Shown here: piece after piece, positions 1 through 7,829 of the stretch
How positions within the stretch are numbered: position 1 is the first letter of the stretch
How the letters are laid out: each line of letters starts with the position of its first letter
Assembly: GCA_902812365.1 (NCBI GenBank)
Contig: CADDZC010000015.1
Coordinates: 1 to 56,519 of the forward strand
Direction: 5' to 3'
Origin: Acidobacteriota bacterium
GTDB taxonomy: Bacteria; Acidobacteriota; Terriglobia; UBA7540
Length of the DNA: 56,519 bases
Translations under genes and position numbers: made by a program
The notes under the pieces: generated by a model
Told to the model about the DNA's origin: nothing
Databases searched by the model: none
The model's input: the letters and a program-made list of their open reading frames with translations, nothing else

Positions 1-117
1 ACCTCCTCCATAAAATGTTGAAATTGCTCCGTCCATCGGAATATCCTCCCCATCGGGGTGTAAGTCCCCTTTTCATAGAATTTGGTTCTTCCTGACCAGC
101 AGAACCAACTTACACCC
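1..117. mobile_element. Possible insertion-sequence edge, cut by the window
   Basis: GGGTGTAAGT at 56-65 is the exact reverse complement of 108-117. Inside it, TTGGTTCT at 82-89 pairs with AGAACCAA at 101-108, so the segment can fold into a long interrupted hairpin. On the minus strand a reading frame with a protein-like composition (Trp-Thr-Glu-Gln-Phe, then Met-Glu-Glu) runs off the left edge. This would suit the border of a transposable element, but no transposase domain can be recognised in so few residues. It could also be an ordinary hairpin. Confidence is low. Confidence 0.25.
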
Positions 118-163
118 TCCCCCTTTTACACACTCAAATTTACGTCACCTGATCCCCCTGCAT

Positions 164-394
164 GTGGGCCGGTGGATTCTGAGGCAGCAAGGCGCATCGC
201 GTCGGATCGTCCAGATTGCCGGCGTCGATCCGGCCGCGAGTATGACGGTGAGGGTGGGTCCCTATGCTGTCACCGTCTCCAATGGAACCGGGACCGTCCC
301 AGTTGCAGGCTGGCTATCATCGATCCCGGGTGGTATGTTGGTTCAAGTCGATCCCATGGATCCAAACTACTATTCCGTGCCATTGATGACGTAA
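164..394 (+). CDS. Short ORF, possible C-terminal gene fragment
   Basis: A 76-codon frame opens at GTG 164 and stays open upstream to about 140, with no ribosome-binding site at the GTG. The product is hydrophilic to mixed, without a signal peptide, and contains a stretch of alternating small and beta-branched residues (VRVGPYAVTVSNGTG) that looks like beta-strand structure rather than a random frame. It sits directly after the putative mobile-element edge, so it may be the surviving 3' end of an interrupted gene. I do not recognise a family. The rest of 395-652 shows only the repeat described next. Confidence 0.25.
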   Translation: MGRWILRQQGASRRIVQIAGVDPAASMTVRVGPYAVTVSNGTGTVPVAGWLSSIPGGMLVQVDPMDPNYYSVPLMT

Positions 395-453
395 TGCTCC
401 TTGACTTCTCGTCCTTCCTATCACGCCCGCTCTTCACTCCCTGGTTATCTCTG

Positions 454-515
454 CTGCCACCGAAAGTCACCATACTGCCATTTCAACCCTACATTACTGC
501 CACGGAAAGTCACCA
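454..515. repeat. Two 19-bp direct repeats, 43 bp apart
   Basis: CTGCCACCGAAAGTCACCA at 454-472 recurs as CTGCCACGGAAAGTCACCA at 497-515, an 18/19 match, with start points 43 bp apart. A shorter ACTGCCA unit also precedes the second copy. Spaced near-identical 20-bp repeats are typical of IS21-family ends, where IstA binds several copies, so this may be a degraded element end. That link is inference; a regulatory protein-binding array would look similar. Confidence 0.45.
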
Positions 516-652
516 CCCACAGCGGCTTCCGTGCTTCTTGGTCGCCGTTGTGTGTTATAGTGCTTGCGTCTCGGACGCCAGCCCAGCAACATCACCGGGT
601 GAAGCTACACTTGGGTTTGCGGGCCAAAGCCGAGTGAATGAGGAGCAAGGTC

Positions 653-2365
653 ATGGCTGCCGATAGTGTTAAGGGCACGGCTTCGTTCCGGCGGAAACCG
701 GAAACTGGCATGGGTGGTTTCGGAGACAAGACACGAGCCACTGAAATCGGGTGTGACTTCGGCTTTGCTCCTCTCGGCACGGCAATCAAGGTGTTGATGA
801 TTTGGCCCCGGTTCCCGTCGTCCTTCTGGAGCTTTAGTGGGCTGATGGAACTGATCCCCGAAGAGACCATTCATCCTCCTCTGGGGCTGCTGACGGTTGC
901 CGCCCTGTGCCCTGAGGGCTGGACGATCAGGCTCATCGACCGCAGCTTCGAAGACCTCACCGATGGGGATATTCTCTGGGCGGACCTGGTGATGCTCAGC
1001 GGTATGCGCGTGCAGAAAAACGATATGTGTGAAACGCTTCGGCGCGCCCGCGCGCTGGGCAAGCGCACCATGGTGGGTGGTCCGTACGCCAGCAGCGAAC
1101 CCGAGGTGCTGTTGAAGTGCGCCGACCACGTAGTGGTCGGGGAGCCGGATGAGGTCTTCGCCGACATCGCCGCTGATCTGGAGCGCGGCTCGGCCAAACG
1201 GCTTTACGAGATTAAGGACAAGCCGGATGTGAGCAAGACTCCGGTTCCGCGCTTCGATCTGCTTAAGATCAAGAAGTACGCATCGATGGCGGTGCAATTT
1301 TCGCGCGGCTGTCCCTTTCAGTGCGAGTTTTGCGACATTATCACCATTTACGGACGGAGGCCTCGGACGAAGACCCCAGGTCAGTTGATGGCGGAGCTGG
1401 ACGCTTTGTATGCGCTCGGCTGGCGCGACCAAGTCTTCATCGTCGATGACAACTTCATTGGCAATCACAAGCGCGCGCTGGAACTGGCTCAGAGTCTGCA
1501 GGAATGGCAACGCTCGCGCGGAACTCCGTTCTTGTTTTACACCGAGGCTTCGATGGATTTGGCGCAAAGGCCAGAATTGATCGAGGCCATGGTGAGGGCG
1601 AATTTTTTTTACGTCTTCGTAGGAATCGAAAGCCCGTCCAAAGAGTCATTGGCCGAGGCCAAGAAGTTTCAGAATCTGCGGCGTGATCCTCTCGACTGCG
1701 TTCGTACGATCCAAAGTCAAGGCCTGTGGGTGACGGGAGGGTTTATCCTCGGCTTCGATTCGGATACGGAAGATATTTTCGAACAGCAAAGGGACTTCAT
1801 CGAGCGCGCGGCCATCCCCTGGGCCATGGCCGGTTTTTTGCAGGCACCGGCGACGACTCCTCTGCATGCCCGCATGTTGGAGGAGGGCCGCATGTTGCAC
1901 GGCAACGATGCAACCAGCAATTTCGACGCTCCCAATTTCCGTACCCTGCTTCCGCTCCCAGTTTTGTTGCAAGGTTTCCGTGACACGCTGGCTGCTCTTT
2001 ACGCTCCGGCGGCGTTCTACGATCGCGCTGATCGCTCGCTGCGGCAATGGCAGGTGAGGGAATGTCAGAAGGCGACGGATTACCCGCTCCGGTCCATGCT
2101 GGGTATTCTCGCACGGTCGCTGGTGCACCAAGGGATACTCTCCAGTTATCGGAGGGCGTACTGGAAATTTCTGATTCAGATCCTCCGGAACTGGTCCGGC
2201 AATCCACCCAAACTGAGCCTGGGGATCACGATCCTGCTGTCCGGGCATCACTTCATCCGCTACGCAAAGAATCTGGTGGCCCACCTGGATTCCGAGCTCC
2301 GAAAACTCCAGATTGAGCGCCCAGCAGCCGTTGATTCGGCGGTGGCTGACCGAGTATCAGCTTGA
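653..2365 (+). CDS. B12-binding-domain radical SAM protein
   Basis: This is a 570-residue radical SAM enzyme of the cobalamin-binding class. A Rossmann-like B12-binding domain spans about residues 45-190. The radical SAM core follows, with CX3CX2C at Cys220, Cys224 and Cys227 for the 4Fe-4S cluster that cleaves S-adenosylmethionine. The C-terminal part (about 400-570) resembles the DUF4070 region of this family. Relatives methylate or rearrange lipids, hopanoids and antibiotics; the substrate cannot be read from the sequence. I chose ATG 653 because AGGAG at 641-645 lies 7 nt upstream; ATG 638 lacks such a site. The N-terminus carries about 45 residues before the first beta strand, longer than usual, so a later start is possible. 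The Crp/Fnr gene follows in the same direction after 168 bp. Confidence 0.88.
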   Translation: MAADSVKGTASFRRKPETGMGGFGDKTRATEIGCDFGFAPLGTAIKVLMIWPRFPSSFWSFSGLMELIPEETIHPPLGLLTVAALCPEGWTIRLIDRSFEDLTDGDILWADLVMLSGMRVQKNDMCETLRRARALGKRTMVGGPYASSEPEVLLKCADHVVVGEPDEVFADIAADLERGSAKRLYEIKDKPDVSKTPVPRFDLLKIKKYASMAVQFSRGCPFQCEFCDIITIYGRRPRTKTPGQLMAELDALYALGWRDQVFIVDDNFIGNHKRALELAQSLQEWQRSRGTPFLFYTEASMDLAQRPELIEAMVRANFFYVFVGIESPSKESLAEAKKFQNLRRDPLDCVRTIQSQGLWVTGGFILGFDSDTEDIFEQQRDFIERAAIPWAMAGFLQAPATTPLHARMLEEGRMLHGNDATSNFDAPNFRTLLPLPVLLQGFRDTLAALYAPAAFYDRADRSLRQWQVRECQKATDYPLRSMLGILARSLVHQGILSSYRRAYWKFLIQILRNWSGNPPKLSLGITILLSGHHFIRYAKNLVAHLDSELRKLQIERPAAVDSAVADRVSA

Positions 2366-2533
2366 GATTGCGAATATCCTCGCGGAAGGATTGATGGGAG
2401 GAGAGAAGATCGCCGGGGCGCTGTAAGCCCGTCAGTGTGAACGCCGGTTGCCATCGACAGATCAGTTCATACTGGCGGACGGCCAATCCCTGGGCAAGGT
2501 CGAAACCTCCCGTGCACGAGCCCGGGGGTCATC

Positions 2534-3193
2534 ATGGCCATCAAGAAGAGTCCGACCGTGGATTGGGATAGCATCCTCGCCGAGATCTCTGGAGCGAAGA
2601 CTCTCGGCTTGGAGTACGGGGCCAACCGCAATATTTTCCGGCAAGGCGACCCAGCTGATTCTGTATTGTATCTGCGTCGAGGCAAAGTGAAGATTTCCGT
2701 GACCTCCCAAGGGGGGAAGGAGGCGATCGTCGCTATTCTGGACTCTGGCGAGTTCTTCGGCGAGGGTTGCCTGGCGGGCCAGGCGCTGCGGATTGCGTCG
2801 GCGACAGCGATGACCGATTGCGGCTTGCTGCGGATCCATAAGCCCATGATGGTGCGCATGCTCCATGAGCACCACGAATTCTGGGAATTGTTCGTAAGAC
2901 ACCTTCTCTCGCGCAACATCCGATACGAGGAGGATCTAACCGACCAGCTTTTCAATTCGAGCGAGAAGCGCTTAGCTCGGGTACTCCTGCTTCTCGCTCA
3001 CTTCGGCAAGGAAAGTACGTCTGAAACAATCCTGCCTAGTATCAATCAGGAGAACCTGGCGCAGATGGTGGGCACCACCCGTTCGCGCGTCAGCCACTTC
3101 ATGAATAAGTTTAGGAAGCTTGGCTTCGTCGATTACGAAGGTGGCGCCTTGACCGTCAAGAGCGGCCTGCTCAGCTTGCTTTTACACGACTAA
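2534..3193 (+). CDS. Crp/Fnr-family transcriptional regulator
   Basis: This 219-residue protein has an N-terminal cyclic-nucleotide-binding beta-roll (about residues 20-125), a dimerisation helix and a C-terminal winged helix-turn-helix (about 150-215). The recognition-helix region contains TTRSRVSHFMNKF, the usual Crp/Fnr layout. The four-cysteine N-terminal pattern of oxygen-sensing FNR is absent, and the Cys residues present are scattered, so it is not an obvious 4Fe-4S sensor. The effector and targets are unknown. A G-rich ribosome-binding site lies just upstream of the ATG. It follows the radical SAM gene and may regulate it or the small stress-type genes downstream, which is only inference from position. 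Confidence 0.93.
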   Translation: MAIKKSPTVDWDSILAEISGAKTLGLEYGANRNIFRQGDPADSVLYLRRGKVKISVTSQGGKEAIVAILDSGEFFGEGCLAGQALRIASATAMTDCGLLRIHKPMMVRMLHEHHEFWELFVRHLLSRNIRYEEDLTDQLFNSSEKRLARVLLLLAHFGKESTSETILPSINQENLAQMVGTTRSRVSHFMNKFRKLGFVDYEGGALTVKSGLLSLLLHD

Positions 3194-3420
3194 CCTTCGC
3201 GTTCTGAATTCTGGGTCATCCTTCCGGTTTCACGCCGTCGTCTCTCTTTTCGCCCTGAATGAGCAATTTTGATCGAGTCCGTGAGCGGCATTGAACTGAC
3301 TCCCTATGGACTGAGCGATATCAAGAGATTGGCCTTCGTGAGAAATCCGGGTTCGGCTTTCAAGACGGCGCCGGCCGAACCTCGTTCAAATCCGGCCAGA
3401 AGTTCGGGAAGGGAGCTACC

Positions 3421-3687
3421 GTGAAGAGGAGAGCTCGGCGAGACAGGTTTTGGGAAAGCTTCGTGACTAGTGAACTGGGGAGAAGTTTGGAGCTTCTGAT
3501 TCTGGCCGGCAATGAACGGATTGGCGGGAACGCGGGGGTTGCCAGCCGTGAGGAATTGGTCGCACAGAGGGCTTATCAGGAAGCGTTGCACCTGTCCACT
3601 GTACTGCGCTCGCAGATTGGCAAGGCGGGAGTGAGGCGTCTGGGGATCACCATTCAACAGATTCGCGACGCCATGGACAACGCCTAG
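3421..3687 (+). CDS. Small hypothetical protein
   Basis: An 88-codon frame starts at GTG 3421, preceded by GGGAG at a normal spacing. The product is basic at the N-terminus, then alternates helix-like segments rich in Leu, Ala, Glu and Arg. It has no signal peptide, membrane segment or recognised motif. A longer antisense frame (3304-3900) covers the same DNA but has a less protein-like composition. The GC-rich DNA makes chance frames of this length common, so it may not be expressed. The flanking stretches 3194-3420 and 3688-3840 hold nothing I can support. Confidence 0.35.
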   Translation: MKRRARRDRFWESFVTSELGRSLELLILAGNERIGGNAGVASREELVAQRAYQEALHLSTVLRSQIGKAGVRRLGITIQQIRDAMDNA

Positions 3688-3840
3688 CACACGCCAGCTT
3701 TTGTTGGCCTGGCGGGGCCCGCCAGCCTGCCGCCGAGATGATCGAAGGCCTCTATTCGGCGGCCAAGTGAACGAGCAATATTGACCAAAGATCTGAGCCA
3801 CAGTGGGCAGACATTCGATAAGACAAATCTTATAAACATG

Positions 3841-3913
3841 CATGCCTCTGAAAGTAGCCTTGAGAGGCATGGCTGCCGGGCGCTCCTGCCCCCTGCCCAA
3901 GCAAGCGCCCGGC
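3841..3913. repeat. Two consecutive stem-loops
   Basis: CATGCCTCT (3841-3849) pairs exactly with AGAGGCATG (3863-3871) around a 13-nt loop. Immediately after, GCCGGGCGCT (3875-3884) pairs exactly with AGCGCCCGGC (3904-3913) around a 19-nt loop. No T-run follows either stem. They lie about 100 bp upstream of the DUF5670 gene and could be a terminator pair for upstream transcription or a structured 5' leader. Confidence 0.5.
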
Positions 3914-4010
3914 GCTTACGTCAAGGTGGACGGGACTGGAGCGCCCGGCCCGTCGGCCTTAGACGAGCGCCGTCAGCAAGCGTAACTCTCGAAGGAGAAG
4001 GGAGGTTGAT

Positions 4011-4160
4011 ATGTTTCTGATTCTGTTCATCGTGTTGCTGATGGCGTGGCTGCTAGGCTGGGGTGCTTTTCACGTGGCCGGCGGATTGATCCACCTTTTG
4101 TTGATCGTCGCGGTCATTGCCTTGATTGTCCATTTCGTCCGATGCCGGCGAGCCTACTGA
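4011..4160 (+). CDS. DUF5670 / Lmo0937-type membrane micro-protein
   Basis: This 49-residue protein has two hydrophobic segments, about residues 1-19 and 24-44, separated by a short turn with Gly-Ala and His, and ends in a basic tail (Arg-Cys-Arg-Arg-Ala-Tyr). That pattern matches the Lmo0937/DUF5670 family of tiny inner-membrane proteins common in Acidobacteria and Firmicutes. Their function is unknown; they often sit near stress genes. A strong AAGGAGAAGGGAGG ribosome-binding region at 3991-4004 precedes the ATG. The ferritin-like gene follows closely, so the two may be co-transcribed. Confidence 0.85.
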   Translation: MFLILFIVLLMAWLLGWGAFHVAGGLIHLLLIVAVIALIVHFVRCRRAY

Positions 4161-4288
4161 CGGCCGAGCGGAAATGCCACGGCGGAGGTCGGGTCCGCTG
4201 AGTAGGCATTCGGGACGTACCGACCATAATCGATACGTTCCCGGTCGGATGCGGCGGCGCTCCAGTAGCCTTTTTAAGGAGAGAACCA

Positions 4289-4902
4289 ATGAATGCTGGA
4301 GTCGTTTCCCCGAAAAAAGTCCGTTCCTGAGGGAGATTGAGGAGATCCGGCGGAGGGTGCAACGATACATGGAGAAGGGTGCGGCGACAAGGGGCTGCCA
4401 AGGTGAGGTGAAGATCGTTGTGCGTGTGCTCAGCGAAGCCCTTGCCACCGAGCTGGTTTGTGTCTCGCGTTACAAGCATCACCATGAACTGGCGAAGAGC
4501 ATCCACTCCCAGGCCGTGGCGGCGCAGTTCCTTGAACACGCCAACGAGGAACGCAGACACGCGGATCAAATCGTTGAGAGAATCAGACAACTGGGCGGGA
4601 AGCCGAACTTTAGCCCGCACGGAATGTTCACGCGCAGACACTCTGAAGATGTGGGAGGAGAAACGTTTTTCGATATGATTCGAGAGGATCTCCTCGCGGA
4701 ACGCATCATTATCGAATGCTACTCGGAGATTGTCGGTTATCTCGGTGACACCGATCCGGCCAGCCGCTGGATGATGGGAGCAGTCCTTGGCAACGAGGAG
4801 CAGCACGCCGCTGAGATCACAAGCTTGTTCGAAACCATCGAACCGGACGAGCGGTGGAGCGCGCGCGGGGCCGGCGGGCGGCTCCGCGGCCACGGTTACT
4901 GA
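4289..4902 (+). CDS. Ferritin-like (bacterioferritin/Dps-type) protein, apparent N-terminal frameshift
   Basis: The main frame encodes a four-helix-bundle ferritin-like protein. Carboxylate and histidine positions typical of di-iron sites are visible: Glu in EALATELV, ExxH in EHANEERRH, and a second ExxH in NEEQH. Such proteins bind or store iron and protect against oxidative stress. The best start signal, AAGGAG upstream of ATG 4289, leads into a frame that ends after 13 codons at TGA 4328. The continuing frame picks up at LREIEEIRRR, just past that stop. One missing base near 4305-4328 (an A run or CC) would join them. Without it, ATG 4369 gives 177 residues. The last 15 or so codons overlap, in another frame, the SYLF relic that follows, so the native C-terminus may be altered. 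The frameshift could be real or a sequencing error. Confidence 0.75.
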
Positions 4903-5041
4903 GACCCAGCTCCACGCTGAAATTTTCCGCTATTCGAGCCCCCGGGGGCGGCTCGCCGGGACGTTGCTCAACGGAGCCGTTTCGAAGCAAGACGATAACC
5001 GGCAACTCTGGGGACGGTGGGCCACGGCGAAACAGATTCTG
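4859..5041 (+). pseudogene. SYLF/Ysc84 domain relic
   Basis: Read in the frame of the following gene, this segment encodes about 61 residues that align with the C-terminal part of the two SYLF proteins at 42985-44501. Shared features are an Ala-Gly-Pro-x-Gly-x-Ser-Ala start, HAEI followed by a Tyr-Ser pair, RGxxAG, a Gly-Ala-Val then Lys-Gln-Asp, and a final Thr/Ala-Ala-Lys-x-Ile-Leu. Roughly half the positions match by eye. The first two thirds of the domain and the tail are missing. The fragment starts inside the 3' end of the ferritin-like gene and runs without a stop into the next ORF. It looks like the leftover of a deletion that removed most of a SYLF gene. Confidence 0.75.
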
Positions 5042-5059
5042 AAGACGCGGAGTTCGAGT

Positions 5060-5920
5060 ATGAAATATGGGGCCTGGTGCCTGGCTGTTTTGTCCGCGGC
5101 ACTCGTAGCGATGGCACGTTTTGGATGTTTAGCCCAGCAGCCCAGTTCAGAAACGAGTGTACCGCCGACGGCAGGGCGGGGCGGCAATTCGAGAACCGTC
5201 CTTTTCTCTCAAGCCCATGTGAAGCCGGTGGCGCCGAGCCTCGATACCCTTGTGGCTCAAATGCTGCAGGCCGCGAATCGAAATGCGGCGCACTTTCATC
5301 GGTACACTCTGACGCGGGAATACGAACTGTTTGTGCGAGACCGCGACAGCGCGAGAACGGAGGTAATCGCAAACATCACCTTTATTCCTCGCGACACCAG
5401 GAATTATACCGTTCGGCGAACCGAGGGCAGCGCGATCGGGGAGATGATCGTCCGTCGAGTCTTGGGACGCGAGGCAGCGATCGCTAAAGGCAGGGGATCG
5501 AGCGACATCACGTCGGATAATTACCGCTTTCGACTTTTCGGCGAAGAAGTTGTGGCGGGCCACCGCTGTTACCTTCTTCAGCTGATGCCCAAGCGGCGGG
5601 ATCCGAATCTGCTTCGCGGGACGGCGTGGGTTGATGCCGACACCTACTTAATTCGTCGTATCGAAGGCCAGCCCGAGAAAAACCCTTCGTGGTGGGAGCG
5701 CGACGTGTGCGTTGATTTGATCTTCGCTGATCTCGGGGGAATGTGGTTGCCGACTTCGTCTCAATACTCGGCCAATGTGCGGCTGCTCGGCGCATCCGTT
5801 ATGATTGCGCGTGATCTGAGCTACGGCGACCTCCGGCCTGCTGTGGCGGCGCCGAGTTTCTCCGAGGACTCGGAAGGGCGGGGAAGACTTCGCGCTTCAT
5901 ACTCGTGTCCCACCCCATGA
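5060..5920 (+). CDS. LolA-like periplasmic protein
   Basis: This 286-residue protein begins with a basic N-terminus, a hydrophobic stretch and an Ala-rich cleavage region ending near Ala-Gln-Gln, so it is probably exported. The mature part resembles the LolA/LppX fold: a long amphipathic beta sheet with a motif of the type YRFRLFGEEVVAGH, then DADTYLIRRIEG and a C-terminal GGMWLP segment, seen in outer-membrane lipoprotein-sorting-like proteins. Function in this subfamily is unknown. The frame is open upstream to 4787 through the SYLF relic, but ATG 5060 is preferred because it places the signal peptide at the N-terminus. The ribosome-binding site is weak, so expression may depend on the upstream gene. 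Confidence 0.7.
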   Translation: MKYGAWCLAVLSAALVAMARFGCLAQQPSSETSVPPTAGRGGNSRTVLFSQAHVKPVAPSLDTLVAQMLQAANRNAAHFHRYTLTREYELFVRDRDSARTEVIANITFIPRDTRNYTVRRTEGSAIGEMIVRRVLGREAAIAKGRGSSDITSDNYRFRLFGEEVVAGHRCYLLQLMPKRRDPNLLRGTAWVDADTYLIRRIEGQPEKNPSWWERDVCVDLIFADLGGMWLPTSSQYSANVRLLGASVMIARDLSYGDLRPAVAAPSFSEDSEGRGRLRASYSCPTP

Positions 5921-6104
5921 GGCGCATTGAGTCAATTTGATTCACACGGCGCTGTTGTTGATGGTGATGGTGGTTTTGTTCTGGTTCGTCAACAGACACC
6001 TCGGTACGGCCCGCCTTCTAAAAACGATCTTAAGGGGTGTGGTCGTAATTGCCGCGGTTCAGTTCCGCATTTCCAGGGCGCGGGCGTCGCGAGCCGGGCG
6101 CAAC

Positions 6105-7655
6105 CTATTTCAAGAACTCGATGAGAGCAAGAGCCCAAGGTTGCAGCGTGATCTCGAGAGGCTGGTTCGAAAGCGGTTCAATGCGGGCCGGCGGCATGCC
6201 GACCGCGCGCAACTCCCGCTGCTGCTCGCGACTTGGGAAGTCTGGTCTCCCCATTTCCTCCCAGGTGGCGAGTGGGGAGCCATGATCGCGATCCACCACC
6301 TGGATTCGCACCCGCCTTAGGCTGGGGTCGCCTCGGAGTGAGAGCGTGAAGTGGCGAGGAGCGGCTTCTCCCTCTGGCGGCGCGTAATTCCACAGGGCGA
6401 TGGCGAGCGATCCGTCAGCGCGCCGCGTGACGAGGGCCGTGTCCGAACCCGAGGCCAGGCGTTGCCCGCCGAGAAGATGGAGGAGTTGAAATGCGTTGAA
6501 GGCGGCCTTGGGGATGCTTCCGGCAGCGATCAGGCCAAAACCGCCGTAAAAGGGACGCTTGACCACGCCTTGCTCCTCAAAAACATCTGAAAATGTCCAG
6601 TAAGCCAAAATGTCCGCCAGGCCGTCGCACTGGCGGATGGTATTTGCCAGCCACGGCCCCATGAACGGAGAGTCAGTGACATCGACCTCATTCCGATAAC
6701 TGGCGTTGTACTCGGAGATGATGAGGGGTAGATCGGGACGCGCCGACGCCTTTACCTGCTCATGAACTTTTTTCACGGCGCGGTAGACCATCTGGTCGCG
6801 CCCGATCGGCTCGTTCGTGCCGAAAACATCTCGAGCGCTGTCGTTGCCGTATACGTGGGTGGAAACGAAGTCGACCGGGACGCCTTTGGTTACACAGTGC
6901 TGGATGAACCGATCCATCCAGGCGGCCTGCGCCGTGGCCGGCCCGCCGACTCGCAGCCGCGGGCTGACACGCTTCAGGGCTCGCGCCGTCACGTCGTAGA
7001 GCTGGTAGTACGTGGTTTCCTTGGGGTCGCCGGACCAAAAGTCGATATTGGGCTCGTTCCATACCTCAAAATACCACTGGGACACCTCGTTAATACCGTA
7101 GCGCTCCACCAGATGCCGGCCAAATTGCTCGATCAGGTCGCCCCAGCGCTTCCAGTCCTTGGGAGGAGCCGTGTACGGGTGATACCAGAACGGATGCTCG
7201 ATGAGTTTCGAGGCCAGCTTTCGAGGCATGAAACTCAACTCGACGAATGGCCGAACGCCGTTGGCCAGAAGTCCGTCGTAAATCTGGTCGACGTAAGAAA
7301 AGTTGTACGAGGGTTTCCCTCGCTCGTCTTCGTCGTACAGGCCGACTTCGTCGTGAAAAATGGCGTGAAACCGCACGTACTGGAAATCGGTGGCGCGCTT
7401 GACTTGGCGAAGATCATTGCGATAACTCTCCCGCAGCGAGAGGATAGCGCGGCCGGAACCGAACATTCGCTCCCAGTAGTGCGGGAACGGCCGCGCCGGA
7501 GCGCGGGCGTCAATGACAAGGGTCTGGCTCCTGGTTGAGGGCGCTGAATGCGCCGGTAACGCAAAACGCGCCGGCCAGAGCAGCAGAACCAGGATCAGCG
7601 TGACCCTCGACTGGTTCGGGCGACAGCAGCGCGTCCCCATGGCGTCAAACCTCAT
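6105..7655 (-). CDS. GH39-like glycoside hydrolase (beta-xylosidase type)
   Basis: This 516-residue exported enzyme has an N-terminal signal peptide (hydrophobic segment about 18-36) and a TIM barrel of clan GH-A. The acid/base glutamate is Glu201 in Trp-Asn-Glu-Pro-Asn. The nucleophile candidate is Glu315 in IISEYNAS, the order and spacing expected for family GH39. A small C-terminal beta domain (about 400-516) follows. GH39 enzymes release xylose, arabinose or iduronate from oligosaccharides; the exact substrate is not evident. It is the last gene of a minus-strand set with the TPR and TonB-receptor genes, which suggests a role in polysaccharide use. Its 3' end faces the LolA-like gene. Confidence 0.88.
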   Translation of the reverse strand: MRFDAMGTRCCRPNQSRVTLILVLLLWPARFALPAHSAPSTRSQTLVIDARAPARPFPHYWERMFGSGRAILSLRESYRNDLRQVKRATDFQYVRFHAIFHDEVGLYDEDERGKPSYNFSYVDQIYDGLLANGVRPFVELSFMPRKLASKLIEHPFWYHPYTAPPKDWKRWGDLIEQFGRHLVERYGINEVSQWYFEVWNEPNIDFWSGDPKETTYYQLYDVTARALKRVSPRLRVGGPATAQAAWMDRFIQHCVTKGVPVDFVSTHVYGNDSARDVFGTNEPIGRDQMVYRAVKKVHEQVKASARPDLPLIISEYNASYRNEVDVTDSPFMGPWLANTIRQCDGLADILAYWTFSDVFEEQGVVKRPFYGGFGLIAAGSIPKAAFNAFQLLHLLGGQRLASGSDTALVTRRADGSLAIALWNYAPPEGEAAPRHFTLSLRGDPSLRRVRIQVVDRDHGSPLATWEEMGRPDFPSREQQRELRAVGMPPARIEPLSNQPLEITLQPWALALIEFLK

Positions 7656-7829
7656 TGCCGTTCCCCCAATCGTGCGGGCGCGGCGAAACTGCTTTTAGGC
7701 CCGGCTCCGCGGTTCAAGCGAAAGGGAGTTTAGTCAGCCCGAAGAAAAACCCCGCCACGAGAATCTACCCAACGCTCTTTGCCGGGCATTATGCCCGGTC
7801 GGCGCGGTCGCGTGATTCGCCGGCTGGCC

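Noticed and set aside
3304-3900. 198-codon minus-strand frame
   Set aside because: No ribosome-binding site, no recognisable domain and a low-complexity composition; it is most likely a shadow in GC-rich DNA.
5937-6320. 127-codon frame with a hydrophobic start after the LolA-like gene
   Set aside because: It starts with TTG without a ribosome-binding site and its second half is antisense to the well-supported GH39-like gene.
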